Source: Marinosulfonomonas sp. (GTDB taxonomy: Bacteria; Pseudomonadota; Alphaproteobacteria; Rhodobacterales; Rhodobacteraceae). Taken from it: a stretch of DNA of 5,827 nucleotides. The translations under genes and the position numbers were made by a program. The DNA lies in assembly GCA_026989405.1 (NCBI GenBank), contig JALSJL010000050.1:1-5827 (forward strand), in the 5' to 3' direction. How positions within the stretch are numbered: the first letter of the stretch is position 1; every line of letters starts with the position of its first letter. This document shows positions 1-5,697 of this stretch, piece by piece. The notes beneath the pieces were generated by a model, which was given only the letters and a program-made list of their open reading frames with translations, did no database searches and was not told the DNA's origin.

Positions 1-1
1 G

Positions 2-235
2 TGCTATAGCGAACGTATGAGGTCGTACTCGATATGTATGCAGTTGAAAACGTGTAGCAATAGTTTGGGGAGGATGATGCAAGAAAGCAAGCCTTCGACC
101 ATGCTTACTGAAAAAATGCAAGAGTGCGTCGGGATCAGCAGGAATCTTTCGGCAGCTAACAGCAGTGTTATTGGGTGTATGGCAAGGATGAAGTCAAAAC
201 CAAGGTTAAGGGATTTCGATGAATATGCCCAGTAG
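2..235 (+). CDS. Partial Cys/Met-rich protein, 3' end only
   Basis: The frame is open from the left edge and stops at TAG 233-235. The first in-window ATG is at 17, but no Shine-Dalgarno sequence precedes it, so the true start is probably outside the window. The visible 77 residues contain six cysteines, many Met, Ser and Asn residues and no hydrophobic segment. A C-x16-C segment (bases 125-178) is followed by Met-Ala-Arg. Gene A downstream has the same arrangement, including a Cys-Met-Ala-Arg, which is the main reason to believe this frame. The opposite strand is also open here, but its translation is a hydrophobic run expected from AT-rich antisense. The third codon position is less GC-rich than in genes A-E. 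Function is unknown; I infer an exported or structural protein related to gene A. Confidence 0.45.
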   Translation, partial: CYSERMRSYSICMQLKTCSNSLGRMMQESKPSTMLTEKMQECVGISRNLSAANSSVIGCMARMKSKPRLRDFDEYAQ

Positions 236-320
236 ATTTTTGCATGTTTTCGAGGCTGTTCATGTGAAAGGGCAATATTTCGATAGGGCTCGATATTTTC
301 TTGATGGCCCGACACTGTAG
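219..320 (+). CDS. Possible 33-residue small ORF leading into gene A
   Basis: ATG 219 is preceded by AAGGGA (208-213) at a 5-base spacing. The frame runs 33 codons to TAG 318-320. It overlaps the end of the upstream frame by 17 bases, and its stop codon overlaps the Shine-Dalgarno sequence of gene A (319-324), which would allow translational coupling. The peptide is mixed and aromatic-rich (HVFEAV, QYFDRARYF), with no signal peptide and no cysteine. It may be a short coupling or leader ORF, or chance. I recognise no family. Confidence 0.25.
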   Translation: MNMPSRFLHVFEAVHVKGQYFDRARYFLDGPTL

Positions 321-324
321 GTGG
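319..324 (+). promoter_or_regulatory. Ribosome binding site of gene A (AGGTGG)
   Basis: AGGTGG lies 6 bases before ATG 331. It favours that start over the TTG at 301 or ATG at 304, which lack a comparable site and would place ten extra residues, including Cys and Trp, before the signal peptide. Confidence 0.6.
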
Positions 325-330
325 ATTGTG

Positions 331-2184
331 ATGAGTAAGGCAAGATCGGTATTTTGGGTCGTGATGTCGGTGTCCGTAGGGACGGTGGTGTCTGTTCCTG
401 TATTGATCGGCACAACATGGGCGGCAACGATGCCTTCGTGGAATGCGCCGAAAGTGCAACAATCAGCCGAGCAGCAACAGTTGAAACCGTGGGCTCCGCC
501 GATTCGTGCAGGCAATCGGACGCAGTCCACCGCCACACGCTTCCGTCCAGCAATCCGCAGTCCTTTCCGAACCTGGGAGAAGTTGTGGGCTGTCATCTGG
601 TGGGGCAGCCGGGTAAGCGCGCCGGTGCAGTCTGCGGTTACTGTGCGCAATCAGTCGATTTGCCGAGGCGACATGAACAGACAGATCGGTTCGATTGTGG
701 AGCAGACCGTTCGCGCGATCAATGCCGGCAAGGATGGTGATGCAGCCAAGCTTCTGGCACGCTTCCAGGACAGGCTGATGTGCCTTGATATCAAGAGCAT
801 GTGGACGATCGATTTCGTGATGGCCGCCTTCATGGCCAACGCCTCCATGCTGCCGCCCATGCAACGGGATCAGGCCGTGAAAGGGATGCTCAACATCGCA
901 CTGCTGGTGTTCGATCAGATTCAGTACACCGGTCGTAGCTACTCCCTGCCGGTATTCTTCTATCACCGCAAGCAGGTGAGCCGAGCGTTGGAAAACTACA
1001 GCGGAAAGGAACTCGGGCTCTGGTTCTACGACTACAGCAGCGGTACCATGCGGCGCTATACCTTCGATCGCAAGCAACCGGGGTTCAGCAACGGACTGAT
1101 GGCGATGATTTCCAGGCCGTCCCGATTTGCCAACGGTGCTTGCTCCATCACGGAAATGGTTGGGCAAGGCTTCAGGTGCAATGGTGTCCCCGGCGGCAAG
1201 AGCGGCGGTGGTGGCGGCGCTGGCGCCTCCGCCTCTGCAGGCGGACAACTTTCCTGCATGACCGCGGCGGCATCCATGAGCGGCATGCAAAGGCAGATGA
1301 GTTGTATGGCGAGAGCCGGAAGTGGCGGGAATAGTGTCAGTTCGTGGATGGCTCGGGCGAGACCCTCTATCAACATGCGCGGAGTACTGGACGATTTCTG
1401 TTCGGGCAGGACGGGGGAGGATCCTGTATCGCCCGTGGATGCAGCCAGCCATGACGAATCCCTGTTCGATACAGCGAAAAAAGCCTGGAACGATTTCACC
1501 ACCAGTTTGTTTTCCGGGAGTGACAGTAATGCAGGCCAGAGTGGAAACAACCAGAAATCAGGTAGCTCGATGACGGTGGATATGGACTGCGTGGCGAACA
1601 GTTGGGGAGAGGAATCTGCAAAATCATGTACGACCATCACACTTGCAAATTTTGACAATGGCTCATCAAGCAACATGCCTGCCGATGGCGGAACGGTGGA
1701 CGGCACAGGAGGTTGCCGAGCCTCGACTAACGCGATTGCACGAGCCAACCGGTTGTTCAAATGCACGGGGAGCGGTGGCCGCCCCGGTAGCGGCGGGGCC
1801 GGCGGGCCACTTGCGGGGCAGAATGCGCCCGGGACGCGCAGCATGCCCGCGCCGGGCTCGGCGGGTGGCGCTGGTGGCATGAGCGGGCTGATGGCCTGCG
1901 CCGTGCAGGGCGGATCGCTCGTGCGCACTAGCATGAACGATCGCAGGTGCAGCCAGTCCATGTGTACCCCCGGCCAGAGTTGCAGTTGCAACGGAGGTGG
2001 CGGAAGCGCACCGGCCGAGGTGCGGCAGCAGATACAGCGCACCATATTCAGCCCGAACCGGTCAAATATCGGCGCCCGCGACCCCCGCCCCGATTCGGAT
2101 GTCGGCGGCGCGCCACGCTTTGGCGGCGCCGGTGACCCTGCTACGAATCCCTTCGGTGGCAAGAGCCCGGGCGGAGGTCGATGA
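331..2184 (+). CDS. Gene A: exported Gly/Ser/Met-rich protein with paired cysteines
   Basis: This is a 617-residue protein. I chose ATG 331 for its ribosome binding site and because a signal peptide then starts cleanly: basic SKAR, a hydrophobic stretch at residues 7-28, and likely cleavage after Trp-Ala-Ala (about 32). Residues 33-60 are Gln/Pro-rich. Residues 104-260 look like a folded, mainly helical domain with Cys111 and Cys151. From about 265 the chain alternates Gly/Ser-rich linkers (288-305, 480-520, 554-558) with segments bounded by two cysteines: 271/283, 309/325, 420/433, 462/478 and 523/540. A tight cluster follows at 545, 551 and 553. There are 16 Cys in all, counting 357. The C-terminus (570-617) is a disordered Pro/Gly/Asp tail. 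I see no enzyme motif and no further membrane segment. The look is of a disulfide-linked structural or surface protein (inference). Gene B starts 44 bases later. Residues 64-96 have odd codon-position composition and may be out of frame. Confidence 0.85.
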   Translation: MSKARSVFWVVMSVSVGTVVSVPVLIGTTWAATMPSWNAPKVQQSAEQQQLKPWAPPIRAGNRTQSTATRFRPAIRSPFRTWEKLWAVIWWGSRVSAPVQSAVTVRNQSICRGDMNRQIGSIVEQTVRAINAGKDGDAAKLLARFQDRLMCLDIKSMWTIDFVMAAFMANASMLPPMQRDQAVKGMLNIALLVFDQIQYTGRSYSLPVFFYHRKQVSRALENYSGKELGLWFYDYSSGTMRRYTFDRKQPGFSNGLMAMISRPSRFANGACSITEMVGQGFRCNGVPGGKSGGGGGAGASASAGGQLSCMTAAASMSGMQRQMSCMARAGSGGNSVSSWMARARPSINMRGVLDDFCSGRTGEDPVSPVDAASHDESLFDTAKKAWNDFTTSLFSGSDSNAGQSGNNQKSGSSMTVDMDCVANSWGEESAKSCTTITLANFDNGSSSNMPADGGTVDGTGGCRASTNAIARANRLFKCTGSGGRPGSGGAGGPLAGQNAPGTRSMPAPGSAGGAGGMSGLMACAVQGGSLVRTSMNDRRCSQSMCTPGQSCSCNGGGGSAPAEVRQQIQRTIFSPNRSNIGARDPRPDSDVGGAPRFGGAGDPATNPFGGKSPGGGR

Positions 2185-2217
2185 TGATGATGAATAGATA
2201 ACAGCTTGAAATGAAAG

Positions 2218-2223
2218 AGGGAG
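2218..2223 (+). promoter_or_regulatory. Ribosome binding site of gene B (AGGGAG)
   Basis: AGGGAG ends 5 bases before ATG 2229. The in-frame ATG at 2211 lies upstream of this site and has no good site of its own, so 2229 is preferred. That start gives a Lys/Arg-rich N-terminus to the signal peptide. Confidence 0.55.
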
Positions 2224-2228
2224 TTGTG

Positions 2229-2706
2229 ATGATAGAGAAGAAGTGGGGATTACGAAAAAGATCTTGCGGGACTGAGAGAAGCATTTTGGGCAGGTCGATC
2301 ATCGCTTTATTGATGATGGTGGCGGCGGTGTTCCTTGCTCCCGGCCAATCTCCCGCCGGGCCGGGTGGAACGAAATTGAACGTTCCCCTGGTGGCGCCGG
2401 GGCCTGGCTCTGTGACATCGGTGTATGAGAAGTGGACCGGAATATGTCGAGGAGCTTTGGTGGAGAATGGAGTGCTCAGCTGCACAGATCCAACTCATCA
2501 CTCATGAGGGAACACTCCAGCAGGGTACGGTTACATATAAGGTAACAAACGGGAAAGGAAAAGAGGTCACCAAGAAATGGACCGGAACCTACGGCAAGAA
2601 GGGGAACAGGATCGTGTTGTGTTTCGGAGGCGATACCAGGCAGCCAAGTAGCACGGTCACAAGGCAGGCGGGGAAAAACCTGGATCCACGAACGGCCGAG
2701 CAGTAA
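2229..2706 (+). CDS. Gene B: small exported protein, interrupted by a frame break near 2490-2505
   Basis: From ATG 2229 the frame encodes 92 residues and stops at TGA 2505-2507. It begins with a signal peptide: a long basic N-region (EKKWGLRKR), a hydrophobic core at residues 24-37, and likely cleavage after Ser-Pro-Ala (43). Beyond the stop, the frame shifted by one base stays open to TAA 2704-2706. It has protein-like content: a Lys/Thr/Gly beta-type stretch, then GNRIVLCFGGD, then a Thr/Arg/Gln tail. Both halves contain Lys-Trp-Thr-Gly (residue 68 onward, and bases 2575-2586), which suggests one protein of about 156-158 residues. Removing one base, or one copy of a 7-base near-tandem repeat at 2493-2505, joins the halves. 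The mature composite has three cysteines. The alternating polar/hydrophobic pattern around W-T-G suggests a small beta-barrel or sandwich, but I cannot name a family. It may be a pseudogene, or intact with a sequence error. Confidence 0.6.
2493..2505 (+). repeat. ACTCAT direct repeat, 7-base period, at the gene B frame break
   Basis: ACTCAT occurs at 2493-2498 and again at 2500-2505, separated by one C. Excising one 7-base period changes the frame by exactly the amount needed to join the halves of gene B as ...CTDPTHEGTLQQG.... This makes it a candidate for slippage or assembly duplication. Confidence 0.5.
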
Positions 2707-2723
2707 CCAGTCGTGATCGATCC

Positions 2724-2772
2724 GGTCGTCGAATGCTTCATCTCAGCGATATGCAAGCAGCATCAGACGACC
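2724..2772. repeat. Imperfect inverted repeat 3' of gene B
   Basis: GGTCGTC (2724-2730) pairs perfectly with GACGACC (2766-2772). Inside this, after a 2x2 internal loop, ATGCT (2733-2737) pairs with AGCAT (2759-2763), leaving a loop of about 21 bases. It starts 18 bases after the gene B stop. No T-rich run follows (the next bases are TATTTGATGG), so it is not a classical intrinsic terminator. It may be an RNA 3'-end structure or an operator. Confidence 0.35.
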
Positions 2773-2899
2773 TATTTGATGGCAAGGCTCGGACCAATCA
2801 TGGCAATACCCCCTTTGGAAATCCCATATAAGGGCAGGAGCGAGGAGTAAACCGGTGTTGACCTGGTTGGTTCGATTCCCTCACCACGCTTCTCTTCCT

Positions 2900-2923
2900 G
2901 GAGGAACGAAATTGATGCAATGA
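2900..2923 (+). promoter_or_regulatory. Strong GGAGGA site followed by a two-codon ORF
   Basis: GGAGGA (2900-2905) is followed after 9 bases by ATG 2915, CAA, TGA (2921-2923). It is the best Shine-Dalgarno match in the gap yet serves no visible long frame. The gene C start at 2952 is 46 bases downstream. It may be a leader element, or a sign that the true start of gene C is obscured by a sequence error. It could also be chance. Confidence 0.25.
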
Positions 2924-2951
2924 CTGGGTTATCAATGGGAGTGGAAGCTCG

Positions 2952-3783
2952 ATGCATGAAAGAAAAAGACTATGGATGATCGTTCCTGCCGTCCTTGCCT
3001 GCTGGCAGCCCGCGAAGGCGGTTACTGCCCGCCAGTACCTGAAAATCAAAGCGTGGCAATGCACGATCGAGGCCTCTGAAGAGGGAGATTCAGGCCACGA
3101 CCGGTCCGACCGGAATGACGCATGACCCGCAACGGCAGTTCTTCCAGGCGCTCGGTGAGACGGGGACGAATATCGAGAATCCGGGAGGCATTACGGATAC
3201 CTATCGTGAAACGATTCAGCAGACCATCAAGGGCCGCATACGCCTGCACCACGTGTATGACGGCGGCCCGGACGGCATCCAGATCGCCGGTTGGAACAAC
3301 GGCACCGCCGAGGCGATCCTGAAACAGACCTTCGAGGGCACGGAGCAGCGCAAGAGTATCTTGCGGGAAAAGACGACGACCTATGACGGTCCTGCTGCCT
3401 TCGAAGGCGACGAATACGAGCCATCCTTCCAGATATGGATATATCCCGACGAGGAAGTCTATTCGATCGAGTACCGCCTGGCGCCTGTGCGTGCCCTGAA
3501 AGTGGAGCGCTGCCGCATGGAGAAAGGCATGGAGGACGACAGGAAGAGGCTGGAGCATGTCACTGACGCGGATATACCCCTCGGCGGCTTTTTCAGCGGA
3601 CTGACTCGCGTCGCCTGTGCCACAGAGAAACGATCCAAGGTCGATATCGATGGCGGAGCGATGAGCGGCATGGTGGTGAACGAGCCCTTGCCTGAAAAGA
3701 GGCTCGTGCTTGAAGGCGAAGGGGAGAGCCAGTTCGCAGACATGAAGGGTGTAAAAATGCGCTGGTCCTGCAGACCGGAATAA
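2952..3783 (+). CDS. Gene C: exported beta-rich protein, interrupted by a frame break near 3080-3090
   Basis: ATG 2952 opens a clear signal peptide: HERKR, a hydrophobic core at residues 7-18, and likely cleavage after Ala-Lys-Ala (23). GTGGA at 2941-2945 is a modest ribosome binding site. This frame stops at TGA 3123-3125. The main body continues in the frame shifted by one base, with its first in-frame ATG at 3115, and ends at TAA 3781-3783. Removing one G from GGG at 3082-3084 joins them as ...CTIEASEEEIQATTG..., a protein of about 276 residues. The mature form has four cysteines: Cys37 in Trp-Gln-Cys near the start, Cys187, Cys222, and Cys273 in Trp-Ser-Cys four residues from the end. It is acidic and rich in predicted strands (for example PSFQIWIYPDEEVYSIEY), with no catalytic motif I recognise. 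Gene D follows after 24 bases, so the two are probably co-transcribed. A reading that starts at 3115 would be cytoplasmic, which fits the neighbours poorly. Confidence 0.75.
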
Positions 3784-3792
3784 CATAAGACT

Positions 3793-3800
3793 AGGGAGGA
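3793..3800 (+). promoter_or_regulatory. Ribosome binding site of gene D (AGGGAGGA)
   Basis: AGGGAGGA lies 7 bases before ATG 3808, between the gene C stop and the gene D start. It is one of the two strongest Shine-Dalgarno matches in the window and fixes the start of gene D. Confidence 0.75.
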
Positions 3801-3807
3801 ACACCGA

Positions 3808-5364
3808 ATGCAGTGGAAAATAACGACAATGGCGGTCCTCGCGGCGGCAATAACTGCAATGCACAACGAGCGGGCTGAAGCCGGATGCAACATCAATATC
3901 ACCGCGAGAAACAGTGGTCATGAGAAGGTGTTCTTTGATCCGTTCGAGGCGAAGGTCAAAATCAAAATGGGCACATGGAAGAGGATATTCATGGGCATCT
4001 CATCTCCGGCGGAGTTGGCGATCGCGCCGGGAAGCCATTTTTCCTATGTATACAAGGCTTTTTTCGGCTGCAAGAAGAAGAGGCGGTATAAGTTTGTGAT
4101 CCGCTCATACAACGAGACAACCAAAACCTCCTGCCCGGGATCGTTCTATATCCCGGGACCGACGACGTTTACAACCTCCAACAATATAGACCTGGGGGAT
4201 CTTTCCCGATTTCGCTGTACCGACGCAAGCCCGGGGGGCAGTGAGCCCACCCGCAGTTCATATGAGGGAGGGATGTCGGGTTGGGTTACGGAGAACGAGC
4301 AAGGCCGGATCGATATTTCTTACTCACCAAGGTCGCTTTCCTACCGCGTGAACCGGGATGGACGCATATCGGGAGGGGGAACGCTCACGATTAAGGTGTC
4401 AAGGCGGGTCATGGCGCGGGGATGCAGGAAGGTCAGGGAAATCACCGCGAGCACGCAACGGTCCATGCCGATGACAGGCTCGCTGTGGAGCGGATTTGGA
4501 AAGGTGGATATCAGTCCAGCCGAATGTAATTTTGCTGACAAGATTATCTCTGGGAAGCCTTCTTGGGGCAATGTTCTGGGAGACAGTCCGTTCAAGGAGG
4601 TATGCAACGTTCCGGACAGCAGGCACCCTGACAGGGTGTTTCGAGACGGCACGTCTCATTCACTCGATTTGCAGTTCTACGTCACGTTCTTCGTCGCGTC
4701 CGGGGAATTGCTGGGGCAATTTGACCGCGAAGTAAAAATACCCGTGGATGTCACCTGTGGTTCTGCTTCCGCTTCCGGCCGGGACACGCCCGTATTTCGC
4801 GCGGAGTCTGTGCAACCGACAGCGACCCTGGCGGGGGGGCGTGGAAATGCAATGTGCGACCTTTCCGGCAGTTGGCGCTTGCGCAATACCCGGAACAATG
4901 ATGTCTCGCTGTTGATATGGAAAATCAGGCGCCTGACCAACGAAGGTAGTGCCGATAAACGGAACTACGAGGTGATGCGCTACAAGGACGGCAGGCGCTT
5001 CTCGCCTCCGGCCTCCGGGCGTCTCTACCAGTCCGCTGGCGAGGCGCTGCTCTTTTACGACACACCGGCGAGCATGTCGCGCTACAACGTGTCGCGCATC
5101 CTGTCGCTGCGCAGACTCACGATACAGCCGGGCTGCAATGCCATGAAGCAGTTGCAGATTTTTTCCAGCCTGAGTGGTTCAAACGCAGGAACGTTCATGA
5201 GTTTTGAGCGGATTCGGACCGGCGCGAATCCCGCCGTCAGAAATCCCGTGGGCAAACCTGTGATCAAAGGACAGCAGCCGGTCTGGCAGCAAAACGGGAA
5301 ACCCGGGATTCCAGACAACAGGCGTCAGGAGATCGAACGCTGGGATCGCCTGCGCGGGAGGTGA
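3808..5364 (+). CDS. Gene D: 518-residue exported three-part Cys-bounded beta protein
   Basis: The frame is intact. The signal peptide spans residues 1-25 (hydrophobic core 8-17, Ala-Glu-Ala cleavage), so the mature protein begins Gly-Cys. Three parts are visible. Residues 26-140 hold Cys27, 88, 109 and 137 and a very basic turn (CKKKRRYKF), and look like a small beta-sandwich. Residues 150-320 are strand-rich, with Cys206, 240, 266 and 317. Residues 349-467 begin CDLSGSWRLR and close at Cys443; Gly-Ser-Trp followed by repeated strands recalls a small beta-barrel of the lipocalin type, though this is resemblance only. Residues 468-518 form a Pro/Gly/Lys/Arg-rich disordered tail ending RWDRLRGR. 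There are ten cysteines in total, an even number that suits disulfides outside the cytoplasm. I see no enzyme motif. It is probably secreted, periplasmic or surface-bound and co-expressed with genes C and E. I recognise no family. Confidence 0.88.
   Translation: MQWKITTMAVLAAAITAMHNERAEAGCNINITARNSGHEKVFFDPFEAKVKIKMGTWKRIFMGISSPAELAIAPGSHFSYVYKAFFGCKKKRRYKFVIRSYNETTKTSCPGSFYIPGPTTFTTSNNIDLGDLSRFRCTDASPGGSEPTRSSYEGGMSGWVTENEQGRIDISYSPRSLSYRVNRDGRISGGGTLTIKVSRRVMARGCRKVREITASTQRSMPMTGSLWSGFGKVDISPAECNFADKIISGKPSWGNVLGDSPFKEVCNVPDSRHPDRVFRDGTSHSLDLQFYVTFFVASGELLGQFDREVKIPVDVTCGSASASGRDTPVFRAESVQPTATLAGGRGNAMCDLSGSWRLRNTRNNDVSLLIWKIRRLTNEGSADKRNYEVMRYKDGRRFSPPASGRLYQSAGEALLFYDTPASMSRYNVSRILSLRRLTIQPGCNAMKQLQIFSSLSGSNAGTFMSFERIRTGANPAVRNPVGKPVIKGQQPVWQQNGKPGIPDNRRQEIERWDRLRGR
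4134..4157. repeat. 7-bp inverted repeat (CCCGGGA / TCCCGGG) inside gene D
   Basis: CCCGGGA at 4134-4140 and TCCCGGG at 4151-4157 are perfectly complementary across a 10-base loop. It could form an RNA hairpin within the coding region, where the two arms encode parts of Pro-Gly-Ser and Pro-Gly-Pro. No function is evident and it may be chance. Confidence 0.4.
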
Positions 5365-5391
5365 CGCGTGATTAGTGGTGATGGGCAATGA
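5356..5391 (+). promoter_or_regulatory. Strong ribosome binding site over the gene D stop, with a 7-codon ORF overlapping the gene E start
   Basis: GGGAGGTGA (5356-5364) overlaps the gene D stop and is a near-perfect match to the 16S rRNA 3' end. Six bases after GGAGG is GTG 5368, which opens seven codons ending at TGA 5389-5391. That stop overlaps ATG 5388 of gene E. The layout would allow re-initiation on gene E, whose own ribosome binding site is weak. Confidence 0.4.
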
Positions 5392-5697
5392 TGAGAATGT
5401 CAGGGAAGGATACCGGAGTATTGAAAACAAGCCGGGTATTGATCGCTTTCGGGAACTTTCCCTTTCTGGCCGGAGGTGCGATCGCGGGACCAGTCTCGCA
5501 GAAGAACACGAAGCCGGTCTGGGGCGGCCCGTTGGCCAAGACGCCCAAGACGCCGGTATTTGTGCCCCGCCAGGGGAAATCCGAGAGTAAGAAGGCTGCG
5601 GCAACGGCGGCTGGGGGAGTGGAACTCGTTCAGTGCGTCGGGACGAACAGCGGGTTTTCACTTTGATATCCGTGTGGAAGTCGAAAGATCACAATAA
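5388..5697 (+). CDS. Gene E: small exported basic Pro/Lys-rich protein, probably frame-broken near its 3' end
   Basis: From ATG 5388 the frame encodes 92 residues to TGA 5664-5666. A signal peptide is visible: basic residues through LKTSR, a hydrophobic part at 18-33, and likely cleavage near Ala-Ile-Ala (31-33). TTG 5421 is an alternative start that gives a shorter N-region. The mature part is Lys/Pro-rich (KPVWGG, KTPKTPVFVPRQGK), then Ala-rich, then VELVQCVGTNSG with a single cysteine. Third codon positions are GC-rich in this frame, which rules out the overlapping frame starting near 5375. Removing one T from TTTT at 5654-5657 changes the weak ending into GFHFDIRVEVERSQ, a clean beta-strand, stopping at TAA 5695-5697 (about 102 residues). 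The short form is what is encoded literally; the extension is inference. It lies 23 bases after gene D and is probably in the same operon. Its function is not recognised. Confidence 0.6.

Larger units (their letters stand above)
2707..2951 (+). other. Intergenic gap between genes B and C
   Basis: This 245-base gap is the only large one between the genes from A onward. It contains an imperfect inverted repeat (2724-2772) and two very short ORFs with no good ribosome binding site: 32 residues at 2733-2831 and 23 residues from ATG 2773. A GGAGGA lies at 2900-2905. No convincing -35/-10 promoter, tRNA or terminator with a T-tract was seen. The gap could separate two transcription units, A-B and C-D-E. 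Confidence 0.5.

Noticed and set aside
240..300. Possible promoter for gene A (TTGCAT at 240-245; TATTTT at 294-299)
   Set aside because: Neither element has a partner at 16-18 bases spacing that resembles the consensus.
1056..2162. Long minus-strand open frame opposite gene A
   Set aside because: It is the antisense shadow of a Gly/Ser/Ala-rich GC-rich gene; its product is an implausible Pro-rich sequence with no ribosome binding site.
2179..2196. Short ATG trinucleotide run just after the end of gene A
   Set aside because: Only about four copies; too short to claim a functional or phase-variable repeat.
2495..2510. Programmed +1 frameshift at TCA TGA in gene B
   Set aside because: No upstream Shine-Dalgarno-like stimulator at the right distance and no clear downstream structure; an indel at the ACTCAT repeat is simpler.
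2850..2895. GGTTCGATTCC followed by TCACCA resembles a tRNA T-loop and CCA end
   Set aside because: The T stem does not pair fully, the CCA falls too close to the loop to leave room for T and acceptor stems, and no matching 5' acceptor, D or anticodon arms are found upstream.
3046..3921. Minus-strand open frame of about 290 codons opposite gene C
   Set aside because: The plus strand carries the signal peptide, a ribosome binding site and sensible beta-rich protein sequence; the antisense translation shows no such features.
5375..5590. Overlapping plus-strand frame of about 71 codons starting at GTG 5375
   Set aside because: Codon-position composition and the signal peptide favour the gene E frame; this frame's later part is Gly/Ala/Arg-rich and looks out of frame.
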